Source of the DNA: Segatella copri
GTDB lineage: Bacteria; Bacteroidota; Bacteroidia; Bacteroidales; Bacteroidaceae
Direction: 5' to 3'
Length of the DNA: 64,000 nucleotides
NCBI RefSeq assembly: GCF_026015295.1
Contig: NZ_JAPDUW010000001.1
Coordinates: 2,651,501-2,715,500 of the forward strand
Below are positions 53,105 to 62,056 of this stretch, piece after piece; the first letter of the stretch is position 1, and each line of letters starts with the position of its first letter. The translations under genes were made by a program, and so were the position numbers. Below the pieces are notes generated by a model that worked only from the letters and a program-made list of their open reading frames with translations, searched no databases and was not told the DNA's origin.

Positions 53105-53842
53105 TTAATTTAGTGTAAACTTGCATTTAGGAAAGTTCGAACACCCATAAAAAGAGCCATATCTTCCATTGCGTAAAACTAACTGGCCACCACATTGTGG
53201 GCAAACACCTTGCCTTATTAAGTTCTTTGCTCTATATTGCCTATCTTTAACATTCTGCTTGTGCTGTCTTATTTCTTCCTTATTTGCTATTGTGTAATAC
53301 CGTTGAATAGAATTGATAATCCAATCAATTTGTGTAGCATTTAGAATAATGTCTTGATATTGAGATATTGCCCAATTCAAGTTGCATCTGTTTACAACTA
53401 TATGGTTACTGACATGAACTTTCAACTCTGCAGAATTATTAAATACAACAATCGGAATAAAAGGGAAATCAACAGGACATTTAAACAAATGGCGAAGAAA
53501 TCTTACATGCCCCTCATTCTGCTTTATCGGATTATAAAATTGGTGTTTACTTTTGTAGATGACCTGAGTCCAATATTCTGAATTCTCTCCACCTAATATC
53601 CAACCTTTATAACCCTTTGTCTCAATGACGAATACCCCATAAGGTGACACTACAATATGGTCAATTTGAGTTGAGCGTCCATTACTCTCAAACAATAAAT
53701 TGTTGAATATTGTGTATTCGTCTGACAGCTGCAACATTTTCTTATGCACCAACCTTTCGGAATATTTACCTTTCCACATTGGCATCTTCAATTTTAAGAA
53801 GATTACCAACGCAAGAAATACTACCAAACAAACTATACCCAT
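53105..53842 (-). CDS. NERD-domain protein with topoisomerase-type zinc ribbon
   Basis: 245 residues. One N-terminal membrane helix (residues 2-19), then a NERD nuclease-related domain at about 25-140 ([50 protein letters not shown]-hhV...E-x-K active-site pattern), a charged linker, and a C-terminal [27 protein letters not shown] zinc finger. NERD proteins are predicted DNA-processing nucleases and are common in accessory and defence-rich regions. No partner gene is adjacent. Confidence 0.88.
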   Translation of the reverse strand: MGIVCLVVFLALVIFLKLKMPMWKGKYSERLVHKKMLQLSDEYTIFNNLLFESNGRSTQIDHIVVSPYGVFVIETKGYKGWILGGENSEYWTQVIYKSKHQFYNPIKQNEGHVRFLRHLFKCPVDFPFIPIVVFNNSAELKVHVSNHIVVNRCNLNWAISQYQDIILNATQIDWIINSIQRYYTIANKEEIRQHKQNVKDRQYRAKNLIRQGVCPQCGGQLVLRNGRYGSFYGCSNFPKCKFTLN

Positions 53843-53928
53843 ATTTTACCAAACCTAACATATTTGTTTAATCCATTTTATGTACTTAAGAGAAGCTTCG
53901 CATAAGTTCTGTAAACTAAAGCTACATA

Positions 53929-53962
53929 CTACCCATACGCCCTGTTTTAGGATGTATGGGTA
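53929..53962. other. Gap 53843-54076 with a small hairpin
   Basis: TACCCATAC and GTATGGGTA form a 9-bp stem in this AT-rich gap between two minus-strand genes. No ORF is credible; a coding-like stretch at 53965-54070 on the plus strand lacks a start. Confidence 0.35.
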
Positions 53963-54076
53963 AGTGCAAATGATGCGGCATTCCGGATAATGCTGGTATC
54001 CAATCCTACCTGTCCAAGGAAACTTCATCTGCAACAGATGCAGCCACGGAGATCATTCGTTTCTCCAGGCAGTTCC

Positions 54077-55060
54077 TTATCCTTTCAGCTGCTGTAACTG
54101 ACTCTCCGACAATCCTGTTATTTCCATCACCGTGGCAGCATCCATACCATTCGCCAGCATCTTTCTGGCAATCTCAAGGCTTCGCTTGTTCATGCCCTTT
54201 TCCACTCCTTCTGCCAAGCCCTTTTCCACTCCTTCTGCCAAGCCCTTTTTCATTCCTTCAGCCAGGCCCTTCTCCATGCCTTCAGCCAGGCCCTTCTCCC
54301 TGCCTTCAGCCAGGCCTTCTTCTTTCCCTTCTCGCTTAGCGGTATCAATCGAATTCTTGATATCACGATATGCCATCTTGCTGGCTTCATACTCCCGCTG
54401 CTCCTGTGGAGTGAATTTTGCAATCTCGGCTTCTTCGAATAGGCGGTCGAAGACCTTGTCGCATAACGCCTTAGGGCGCTGAGTAAGCTTGTAGAGGTTC
54501 TTTAGCGCATAGAGCCACTTGTCGTAGAGCGTTTCCAACTCGTCCAGCGACTTGTTGAACTTGGCGATTTCCACGTAGATAAATTCCAGCTTATCGTAGA
54601 AAATCTTGTGCGTGGCAGTATCACACAACTGCACATGATGGCGGATTTCTTCCTTATTGAAGGCTTCCTCGTTCATATTGAAGTTGAGCAGGGCAATGGT
54701 GTAGATATGGTTGAGCTTGAAATCCCATTCATTACCCTTGGGAGCCTGCTCACGGATAGGGAAGGTGGAATAGAACAGGGCACGGTCCTTGAAGTATGTC
54801 TGGTAGGCATTCTGCATTTCCACGATAAACTTCTCGCCGTTTTCTCCTTCGCAATATACATCGAAGATGGCCTTGCGGTCGGTATATACATCTCCCACGT
54901 GCTCCGGGTTCAGATACTTCACGTCCTTAACAACCTGTCTTCCGTTGAACAAGCTGTTGAGGAAACAAATCAGCAAATCCTTGTTGGGAGCTGATCCGAA
55001 AATTCGCTTGAAACCGAAATCGGTCAACAAACTGATATATCTTTCTTCTACCTGCTTCAT
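54077..55060 (-). CDS. Rpn-type PD-(D/E)XK nuclease-family protein
   Basis: 327 residues. ISLLTDFGFKRIFG, then FDVYCEGENGEKFIVEMQNA (D...E-x-Q catalytic core), ALFYSTFPIREQ and NHIYTIALLNF match the recombination-promoting nuclease / transposase-like family (PF12784). These proteins stimulate RecA-independent recombination in E. coli. The C-terminal part holds five copies of an 8-residue repeat (EKGLAEGM/V type) followed by a helical tail (MLANGMDAATVMEITGLSESQLQQLKG). Repeat number is expected to vary between strains. Confidence 0.88.
   Translation of the reverse strand: MKQVEERYISLLTDFGFKRIFGSAPNKDLLICFLNSLFNGRQVVKDVKYLNPEHVGDVYTDRKAIFDVYCEGENGEKFIVEMQNAYQTYFKDRALFYSTFPIREQAPKGNEWDFKLNHIYTIALLNFNMNEEAFNKEEIRHHVQLCDTATHKIFYDKLEFIYVEIAKFNKSLDELETLYDKWLYALKNLYKLTQRPKALCDKVFDRLFEEAEIAKFTPQEQREYEASKMAYRDIKNSIDTAKREGKEEGLAEGREKGLAEGMEKGLAEGMKKGLAEGVEKGLAEGVEKGMNKRSLEIARKMLANGMDAATVMEITGLSESQLQQLKG
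54194..54313 (-). repeat. Five tandem 24-bp repeats in the Rpn-type gene
   Basis: Units of 24 bp at 54194, 54218, 54242, 54266 and 54290, the first two identical; each encodes an octapeptide. Since 24 is a multiple of 3, copy-number change keeps the frame. Confidence 0.85.
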
Positions 55061-55094
55061 AATCCCAATGTTATTAATATTTCTATTGCATCAG

Positions 55095-55126
55095 CAAAGT
55101 TACGATTTTATTTTCATACCTGCAAG
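55095..55126 (-). promoter_or_regulatory. Promoter for the Rpn-type gene
   Basis: Minus strand: TAACTTTG (55095-55102), 20-nt spacer, CTTG (55123-55126). Confidence 0.5.
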
Positions 55127-55205
55127 AGTTTTCTGATAAAAATTGAGAAAATGTTTATAAGTGCGCGAAAAATATAAGAACAATCCTTTCTGCAATTGCC
55201 TTGTT

Positions 55206-55432
55206 CCGTATTCAGTATTCAGTTATTCAGTTTTTTTTAAACCCTTACATGGATAAAGGGTTTGAAAACCCGGAAGAAAGGGATTGGTTATTTTGTAATG
55301 TATTTTTTATTATTATATTATATTATATATATTTATATATATAGATATATAGATAGTATATAAACTTTACTTTTTAAGGGGGTAAAAAGTAACCCCTTTA
55401 AAAAAAACTGAATAACTGAATACTGAATACGG
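55206..55432. repeat. 36-bp perfect inverted repeat around an AT-rich core
   Basis: 55206-55241 is the exact reverse complement of 55397-55432. Each arm is built from ATTCAGT-type heptamers followed by T8/A8. The 155-bp core holds nearly uninterrupted A/T alternation (about 55300-55360) and smaller hairpins (CCCTT...AAGGG; GGGGTTACTTTTTACCCC on one strand). There is no ORF. Confidence 0.8.
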
Positions 55433-55590
55433 TGCTGTGTTTTCTTCTTTTTAACTCTATGTTTTCTCTTCTGAAAAAGTATGAGTTGCGGGGCGCAAAA
55501 CGGCGAGTTAGATTGTTTAACATAAAGCTCTAAAGCAGCCAAAGGAGAATAAAAGAGGTTGGAACGTAAACAGTTGGGAATGAGTAGATT

Positions 55591-55716
55591 TGCACAAAGT
55601 TGCCAAATCGGCATAAAGCAAGCGAGTGAGGAATATTGAAGTAGTTCAGTTACTAAATCGTGAGCCACAGTTACCTATGCAAAGCAGGTAACAATGCGGA
55701 AAGGCAACTTTGTGCA
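55591..55716. other. Gap 55433-55762 with nested inverted repeats near the element end
   Basis: TGCACAAAGTTGCC (55591-55604) pairs with GGCAACTTTGTGCA (55703-55716); inside it GTTACCT (55670-55676) pairs with AGGTAAC (55686-55692). No gene is seen. The position just before the integrase suggests an element-end or recombinase-binding region. Confidence 0.45.
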
Positions 55717-55762
55717 TCAACGGATTTTATTGCACTGATTCTCAATGATTTGCGCATCAAGG

Positions 55763-55808
55763 AACGCTTACAAAATGATTATATTTGCACACTCAAAATG
55801 TAAGCGTT
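55763..55808 (+). promoter_or_regulatory. Integrase promoter inside a 10-bp inverted repeat
   Basis: AACGCTTACA (55763-55772) and TGTAAGCGTT (55799-55808) flank the -7 box TATATTTG (55780-55787). The right arm abuts the ATG at 55809. This looks like an operator or a recombinase site overlapping the promoter. Confidence 0.55.
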
Positions 55809-57041
55809 ATGAAAATAGAAAAATTCAAGGTGTTGCTCTACCTAAAAAAGAGCGGAATGGACAAGAATGGAAAAGCTCCCATCATGGGACGCATCACGGT
55901 GAACAGGACTATGGCGCAGTTCTCCTGCAAGTTGTCTTGCACTCCATCGCTTTGGAATCCTCGTGCCAGCCGATTGGAGGGCAAGAGCAAGGAAGCCGTG
56001 GAAACCAACAAGGACATCGAGCAGTTGTTGCTTTCCATCCAAAAGGCTTTCGATGTGCTTGTGGAAAAGAGAACGGACTTCGAGGCTAAGGATGTCAAGG
56101 AGGCTTTGCAGGGCAGCGTCAAGACACAGACCACCCTTCTCTCCTTCGTGGACGAGCATATCAGTGAACTCAGCACCCATGAGGGCATCGATATGTCGAA
56201 GAGCAGTGTCTGGACTTACAGAAAGATTCGCAAGAATCTCGCTGAGTTCATCGGGGAGAAGTATAGGTTGACTGATTTGGCTTTCGGACAGCTGACCGAG
56301 CCTTTCATCAGTGACTTTCACCATTACTTGCTTGACGAGAAAGGCTTTTCATCAGGAACCATCACCATCTATGTGTCGCTCTTCAAGAAGATGTGCCGCA
56401 TTGCCTTTGAGCGAGGCTTGTGCAAGAACCTGCTGTTCGCCCATTATCGGGTTGGCACTCCAAGGGTTACGACACCCAAGGCTCTCAGCATGTCTGATTT
56501 CATAAAAATCCGTGATGTGGAACTGCCCGAAGACAAGCCGAGACTATCCGTTAGCCGTGACCTGTTTCTTTTCGCCTGCTATGCAGGAACAGCCTTCATA
56601 GACACCGTTTCCATCACGAAAGCCAATGTCAAGGTGTTGGAGGATGGTGACAAATGGCTCATCTATAACCGCAAGAAGACCGGAACACTTGCCAGGGTGA
56701 AACTCCTGCCCGAGGCGTTGGAGCTGATGGCGAAATACGAGGACGGGGCAAGAGATACCCTTTTCCCATTGCTGAGCACGAATCGTGTTCGTATCGACCT
56801 CATCACCATCTGCAAGTTGGCGGAAACGAGCAAGACCTATTCCTACCATTCGGGACGACACTCGTTCGCCAGCCTCATTACGCTGGAGGCTGGTGTGCCG
56901 ATGGAGACCATCTGCAAGATGCTCGGTCACAAGGATGTGAAGATGACGCAGCGGTATGCGAGAGTAACCCAAAAGAAGCTGTTTGAGGACATGGACAAGT
57001 TCATCGCTGCAACCGAGAAGGACTTTATTCTCGCATTATGA
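55809..57041 (+). CDS. Tyrosine recombinase/integrase 1 of the mobile element
   Basis: 410 residues from ATG 55809. Arm-binding N-terminus (MKIEKFKVLLYLKKSGMDKNG), SAM-like core-binding domain (about 110-210), catalytic domain with HSGRHSFAS and GHKDVKMTQRYARVT, nucleophile Y383. The box I region reads CYAGTAFIDT, without the usual Arg of TGLR; IntDOT of Bacteroides also lacks that Arg. Directs integration and excision. It is followed after 64 bp by a second recombinase. Confidence 0.92.
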   Translation: MKIEKFKVLLYLKKSGMDKNGKAPIMGRITVNRTMAQFSCKLSCTPSLWNPRASRLEGKSKEAVETNKDIEQLLLSIQKAFDVLVEKRTDFEAKDVKEALQGSVKTQTTLLSFVDEHISELSTHEGIDMSKSSVWTYRKIRKNLAEFIGEKYRLTDLAFGQLTEPFISDFHHYLLDEKGFSSGTITIYVSLFKKMCRIAFERGLCKNLLFAHYRVGTPRVTTPKALSMSDFIKIRDVELPEDKPRLSVSRDLFLFACYAGTAFIDTVSITKANVKVLEDGDKWLIYNRKKTGTLARVKLLPEALELMAKYEDGARDTLFPLLSTNRVRIDLITICKLAETSKTYSYHSGRHSFASLITLEAGVPMETICKMLGHKDVKMTQRYARVTQKKLFEDMDKFIAATEKDFILAL

Positions 57042-57105
57042 ACAAGGCTTTCAACTTTTCTTTTTACAGTTTCAACTACATTATTATATTATAAGGACAA
57101 CAACT

Positions 57106-58317
57106 ATGAGCAGAAGTACATTTTCAATTTTGCCTTACATCAACAGACAGAAGGTGAAGGCAGACGGAACAGCCAACATACTTTGCCGCATCACCGTTGA
57201 CGGCAAAAGTGCAGCCATTTCCACAGGCATATCCTGTACCCCACAGGAGTGGAACGCCAAGAAGGGAGAGGTACGGAACGCAAGGGACAACGGACGATTG
57301 GCAAGTTTCCTTGCTGAGGTCAAGGATAAATACAACTCACTTCTTACCACCAACGGCATCATCACCGTGGAAATGCTGAAGGCTGTGTTGAAGGACAAGG
57401 ACACGACAGGAAGGTTCTTGCTGAACTTTGGTGATACCATCGTGGAATGGTATCGAACCTCAAAAGCCAGACAAACCTTTCTGCACAAGCGGACATGGCA
57501 GAAGAACCTGAGAGCCTTTGTCCATTCGTTGGATAAGGACGACATCGCCTTTGAGGACATAGACGAGAATTTCGGGGAGGAATACAAGCTATTCCTGAAA
57601 CGAGACCAGGGACGTATCGACAGCTACGTGAACCATTGCCTTCTCTGGCTGAACATGTTGATGTACAAGGCAGTGGACAGGAGCATTATCCGCTTCAATC
57701 CCATAGCCAAGATAGGGTATGAGAAGAAGGCAGCCCCGAAGATGACCCATATCAGCAAGGCAGACTTCATCAAGATGCTCTCTACCCCGATGGCTGACGA
57801 GCGAACGGAGCTTGCACGCAGATGTTTCATTTTTGCCTCGCTCACCTCCTTATCCTATATAGATGTAAAGAAACTGTACCCTCACCATATCAGTGAGAAC
57901 TCCGATGGCAGGAAGTTCATCCGCAAGGAAAGAGAGAAGACAGGCGTGGAGTTCTTCGTGCCGCTCCATCCGATAGCCGAGAAGATTCTTTCGCTCTACA
58001 ATACCACGGACGACAGCAAGCCTGTTTTTCCACTGGGTGAGAAGAAAGACATCTATCTTGATGTGCATACCCTTGGAATGGTGCTTGGCATAAGTAATAA
58101 GTTGGGATTCCACGCCAGCCGCCATACATTCGGAGTCTTGATGCTCAACGAGGACATTCCCATCGGCAGCATAGCCAAGATGATGGGACACGCAGACATT
58201 ACAAGCACACAGGTCTATGCGCAGGTGACGGAGCAGAAGATTTCAAATGACATGGATAAGCTTATTGCCAAGCGAGAAAGGAACAGATTATCGAACGAAA
58301 AAACTATTGGAAAATGA
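57106..58317 (+). CDS. Tyrosine recombinase/integrase 2 of the mobile element
   Basis: 403 residues from ATG 57106 (MSRSTFSILPYINRQKVKADG). Same architecture as integrase 1: arm-binding, SAM-like and catalytic domains, with HASRHTFGV and GHADITSTQVYAQVT (Y371). Box I reads LTSLSYIDV, again without the Arg. The tandem pair implies that both are needed or that one acts as excision partner. Overlaps the next ORF by 4 bp (ATGA). Confidence 0.92.
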   Translation: MSRSTFSILPYINRQKVKADGTANILCRITVDGKSAAISTGISCTPQEWNAKKGEVRNARDNGRLASFLAEVKDKYNSLLTTNGIITVEMLKAVLKDKDTTGRFLLNFGDTIVEWYRTSKARQTFLHKRTWQKNLRAFVHSLDKDDIAFEDIDENFGEEYKLFLKRDQGRIDSYVNHCLLWLNMLMYKAVDRSIIRFNPIAKIGYEKKAAPKMTHISKADFIKMLSTPMADERTELARRCFIFASLTSLSYIDVKKLYPHHISENSDGRKFIRKEREKTGVEFFVPLHPIAEKILSLYNTTDDSKPVFPLGEKKDIYLDVHTLGMVLGISNKLGFHASRHTFGVLMLNEDIPIGSIAKMMGHADITSTQVYAQVTEQKISNDMDKLIAKRERNRLSNEKTIGK

Positions 58318-58676
58318 ACAGAGGAGTTATAACTATCAGCGAGAGCGGAACGGTATCCATGCCGACCGATACTGTATGGATGACCATGCAGGAGATTGCC
58401 GACATGTATAATATATTCGGCTGTTATGTGCGCAAGGCTGTCAAGGCTGTATTCAAGGACGGCATTCTGAAAGAGCAGGGTGTACGCCGTCATGTCAGGA
58501 AGAACGACCGCATCAGCTATGATGTGTATAGCCTTGAACTCGTCATTGCGGTAGCCTTCCGTATTGACAGCATTGAGAGCAGAGCCTTTCGGGAGTTCAT
58601 CATGCAGTCCGTCATCGGCAGGAAGACAAGCCACACTAAACTGGTCTGTATCTTTACAGAGAACACAATGGCATAG
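58314..58676 (+). CDS. Short element-encoded protein, RhuM-like N-terminus
   Basis: 120 residues, start overlapping the integrase 2 stop. MNRGVITISESGTVSMPTDTVWMTMQEIADMY, a helix-turn-helix-like part, and DVYSLELVIAVAFRIDSIESRAFREFIMQSVI resemble the N-terminal region of RhuM/virulence-type DNA-binding proteins carried beside CTn integrases. The ending (IGRKTSHTKLVCIFTENTMA) is dissimilar, and IS110 sequences follow, so the 3' part may be altered. Probably translationally coupled to integrase 2. Confidence 0.65.
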   Translation: MNRGVITISESGTVSMPTDTVWMTMQEIADMYNIFGCYVRKAVKAVFKDGILKEQGVRRHVRKNDRISYDVYSLELVIAVAFRIDSIESRAFREFIMQSVIGRKTSHTKLVCIFTENTMA

Positions 58677-58699
58677 ACCTGCCATAAAGCAACGTTCCT

Positions 58700-58718
58700 T
58701 GGAGGCTTTGCGCCTCCA
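58700..58718 (+). terminator. Small hairpin after the short element ORF
   Basis: TGGAGGC (58700-58706) pairs with GCCTCCA (58712-58718) over TTTGC; weak T tract, so termination is uncertain. Confidence 0.35.
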
Positions 58719-58753
58719 GCCACTTGGGCGAACCACCGCAGTGTTTTAGCTTT

Positions 58754-58905
58754 TACCTTTGCACCCAGGAATCAAGTTAGGATATTTGGTTAATGGGTGT
58801 TAAGGTGAACTATCTTTCTTTCAAGGTATGCCCTTTCTCATGTCATAGTCCTTATATAATCCAGCCAACTTTCTTGATTCCATTTAACTATTAAATGTCA
58901 AAATT
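58754..58905 (+). ncRNA. Candidate bridge RNA region of IS110-like element 1
   Basis: Noncoding stretch before the transposase, opening with TACCTTTG (58754-58761) and containing GCCCTTTC...ATAGTCC (58831-58852). The same two landmarks, in the same order, precede the second transposase. IS110 elements transcribe a bridge RNA from this end. Assigned from position and the shared blocks, not from a folded structure. Confidence 0.4.
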
Positions 58906-59958
58906 ATGGATAAAGAACTTTACATAGGCGTGGATGTCTCAAAGCAGACTCTCGACCTTGCTTATTATGACGGAGAAAGCATTGATTGGAAGAAAGCCCA
59001 TATAAAGGTGAGCAACAACAATGCAGGTTTCAAGAAAATTGGTTCATGGGTGGCAAAGGTAAGCAAGGGGTTTGATATAGTCTTGTTCTGTATGGAATAT
59101 ACAGGACTTTACACCCAAAACTTTAGACTGTGGTTGGAAGAGAAACATTATATTTATAGGATGGTGGAACCTCGCAAGATGCATCGCTTTGAGCCAGACT
59201 TGGATGATGGACTGCGTTCGCTCGACCGCATCAAGACTGACGAGCTTGATTCTTTCCGCATAGCCATTTACTGTGAGCAGAACCACAGAAAGATTCTTCG
59301 CAACCCATCAAAACTTCCTTCTCCTGTATATTTTAAGTTGAAGAGGCTTTTGGCGGAACGCAAGCAGACAGTCAAGCAGTCAGTCCTTTACAAGCAGCAG
59401 CTTCATGATATATGTGCGTATGACACAGATTTGTCTGTGGAACGTAAGAATGGGCAACTTAAAACGCTCAATGATGCACTTAAAGGCATAGACAATGAAA
59501 TTGACATGTACATAAAAGAAGATGCGGACATCAGCAAGAACTTTTCCCTGCTGACATCAATACCTGGTATTGGGCGTGTTGTCGCACTTGAAACCATTGT
59601 CTTGACCGAAAACTTCATGGCAATAGATAACCCACGTAAATACGCTTGCTATATTGGTGTCGCTCCTTTCAAGAAAGAATCTGGTACATCTGTGAGAAAA
59701 GGCTCGTCAGTCTCTAAGAAAGGTTTTAAACAGGCAAAGGCAGATTTGTCCATTGCCTGTTTGGTTTGCATGCAGCACATTCCGAACATCAGAGATTACT
59801 GGGAACGCAAGAGAAAGGAGAAATGCAGTGGAATAGTGTTTAATGCAATCAAGTTTAAGATGATACTCCGTATGTTTGCCGTTATAAAACGAGGTACTCC
59901 GTATGTGGAGACGGACAATTATCGAAATGGGAAAAACAAGCAACCAGGAGTGAACTAA
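58906..59958 (+). mobile_element. IS110 family transposase 1
   Basis: 350 residues. N-terminal RuvC-like DEDD domain (IGVDVSKQTLDLAYYD with D10, MEYTGLYTQ, KTDELDSFRIA), coiled coil, and C-terminal Tnp/HhH domain with SIPGIGRVVALETIV and YIGVAPFKKESGTSVRKG (catalytic Ser region). It uses an RNA-guided, DDE-independent recombination route. Different in sequence from transposase 2 and separated from it by 266 bp. The element ends cannot be fixed from the window. Confidence 0.93.
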
Positions 59959-60014
59959 CAGTGTTTTAAGACCATCACTATACCATGATAGAGTCTCTTG
60001 GTTGCTTTTGGCAC

Positions 60015-60224
60015 TACCTTTGCGAGGAATCCTCAAAAGGAAGGAACTCCAGACAGAGGTAGTGAACTTTTTAATCTTAGGCAAAGCCCTTTCCCTTGAT
60101 ATAGTCTCCTCTGCCCGAAATGTCAGACTCAGTGCCTTTTAGGGAATTAGCTGTCCGTCCCAGCTTTTAAAAGATTTGGCTTATCCTGACATAGAGAGTT
60201 CCTTTCGTAAAGCGGTGCAAAGAT
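60015..60224 (+). ncRNA. Candidate bridge RNA region of IS110-like element 2
   Basis: The gap 59959-60224 holds TACCTTTG (60015-60022) and GCCCTTTCCCTTGATATAGTC (60086-60106), matching in order and spacing style the leader of element 1. No ORF. Also could mark the end of element 1. Confidence 0.4.
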
Positions 60225-61271
60225 ATGAAAAATAAATCATTTGTAGGCATTGACATCTCTAAAAATGTCATAGATGTATCTATATTTCGTGAGGACACCA
60301 ACATCAAAATGTTCCCTCATGAGGTGTTCAACAACACTCGCAAGGGATTTGGCGATATGTGCTCATGGCTCAAAAAGAGCCGTGTGGTACTTTCCCAAGC
60401 CCTGTTTGGCATGGAATTTACAGGTTGCTACTCCTTGGACTTGGAAAAATTCCTCACGTCCAAGAATTACTCTTTCTGTATGCTTAGTACACGTATAGTA
60501 AAACATCATCCTATGGGGACAATAGATAAGCGAGACAAGAATGACTCTGCAAAGATAGCTGACTTCCTCTATCGTTATGATGGCACGGAATGTGCCAAGC
60601 CATACAAGTTGCCAAGCAAGGCTATGCAACAATTGAAGCAACTTGTCAATGAGCGTAAGTTCCTTGTGGAGCAACGGACAAACTTTATGAACCGAATGCA
60701 GATGTTTGAAACGAAAGAGGATTCTGCCATGTATGAGAGCTACATTAAAAAGCTCAATCATGACATTGAGAAGATAGATCAGGAAGAGTGTGAATTAATG
60801 TCCAAGGAGGAAGATGTCTTTGACACTTTTCAGAATCTGTTGACGATACCAGGAATTGGTTTTGTCAATGCAACAAACATAATTGCCATCACACGAAACT
60901 TTACCGCTTTTGACACAGCTCGGCAATATGCGAGATATGTTGGCGTAGCTCCATGCAGTCACACTTCTGGTACCAGTGTGAAATGGCGTGCCCGACCTTC
61001 CGCACACTGTAACGGTCAAGTGAAAGCTGACCTGTCTATGGCGGCATTGAGAGCTGTTGAGTACGATGTGGAAATGCAAATGTTTTATAATCGAAAGTTA
61101 GGAGGCAGAAAAGATTCTGATACTAAGCGTAAGGCATTGAATGCCGTCAAGTTTAAGCTCATTTGCAGAATGTTTGCCATAGGCAAGCAAAAGAGAAAAT
61201 GGGAAGTGTTGAACACCTCTGACGACAGAAAGAACTTACATATTGAAAAGTCCAAAGCAAGTGAACTATGA
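60225..61271 (+). mobile_element. IS110 family transposase 2
   Basis: 348 residues. FVGIDISKNVIDVSIFRED (D9), GMEFTGCYSL, DKRDKNDSAKIADFLYRY for the DEDD domain; TIPGIGFVNATNII and YVGVAPCSHTSGTSVKWRAR for the C-terminal Ser domain. Complete. Similar layout but clearly diverged from transposase 1. A terminator follows. Confidence 0.93.
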
Positions 61272-61307
61272 CAATGTACCATTGTCTCTTATAGTCTTGT
61301 GAGGACA

Positions 61308-61375
61308 GATACGGATAACTAATTAGGAATCGAGCAAAAAGCTATTAAAAGAAAGAGTTCCGTATCGTTTTTTTT
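61308..61375 (+). terminator. Terminator after IS110 transposase 2
   Basis: GATACGGA (61308-61315) pairs with TCCGTATC (61359-61366), followed by a T8 run (61368-61375). Confidence 0.65.
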
Positions 61376-61578
61376 GTAACAGAAAAGTCAAAAAATGTCT
61401 TCTTCTGCTACAGGGGTAGGTATGACTATATGCTTTCTGGGGGCTATTTTGCTTATTTTAACACAAAAAAGCTCTCAAAAATTTGGTGATGTCTTAGGAA
61501 TCATAGTATTAGATTTTATACAGACCATACGGAGAACACCCGGCAAACACGACCAACTCGGTATAGCCAATAAAACGA

Positions 61579-61625
61579 GGCGACAACCTATAACAACCAC
61601 GCTCGGTAAGTTATACGTTGTCGCC
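61579..61625 (-). terminator. Terminator of the HTH operon (minus strand)
   Basis: GGCGACAAC (61579-61587) and GTTGTCGCC (61617-61625), extended by TATAAC/GTTATA inside; on the minus strand it is followed by TCGTTTTATT. The rest of the gap 61376-61578 shows no convincing gene. Confidence 0.75.
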
Positions 61626-61665
61626 TTGTTCATTTCACCCCACTCATCAAGGACATGTATTTCTC

Positions 61666-61974
61666 CTACAAGCCCTTCATTCTGTACGCCTCACGATAGT
61701 TAGCCATCAGAATCTTCTGAATGTCGGACTCGCGGTAGAGTATCTTTCCGCCAAGCTGGATATACGGGATGACACCGTTGTTTCGGTAGTCCTGCAGGGT
61801 TCTTCGGCTCAGTTGCAGCCTGGCACAAAGCTCCTTGTCCGTCATGAAGCGCTCACCGCCAAGCATGGGGCGGTAGTTCATCACGGCACGTTCAAAATTG
61901 TCAACCATTCGGTTGAGGTGGTTCACGATGTGGTTCATCCACTCGCTGTTTCTTGTCATTACTTCATTGCTCAT
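61666..61974 (-). CDS. HTH protein 1 (excisionase/MerR-like) of the mobile element
   Basis: 102 residues. Helix-turn-helix in MTDKELCARLQLSRRTLQDYRNNGVIPYIQLGGKILYRESDIQKIL, typical of the small regulators and excision factors in Bacteroides conjugative/mobilizable elements. The N-terminal 40 residues are amphipathic. Follows HTH protein 2 by 82 bp on the same strand. Confidence 0.85.
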   Translation of the reverse strand: MSNEVMTRNSEWMNHIVNHLNRMVDNFERAVMNYRPMLGGERFMTDKELCARLQLSRRTLQDYRNNGVIPYIQLGGKILYRESDIQKILMANYREAYRMKGL

Positions 61975-62056
61975 AGTTGTCTCGTTTTATTGTTGATACT
62001 TACGTTACTCGGTTTACTTGCTGCATTGGATAAAGTGGCTGTTGTATATTGACAGC

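Noticed and set aside
53965..54076. Coding-like plus-strand stretch before the Rpn-type gene
   Set aside because: No start codon after the preceding stop, and it continues antisense through the repeat region of the real gene.
54194..54313. Regular short repeats considered as CRISPR
   Set aside because: Units are contiguous, without spacers, and encode an octapeptide in frame.
61395..61703. Small plus-strand frame with a hydrophobic start (MSSSATGVGMTICFLGAILL)
   Set aside because: Could be a tiny membrane protein, but its second half crosses the minus-strand terminator and the HTH gene end, and no promoter is visible. Left out for lack of support.
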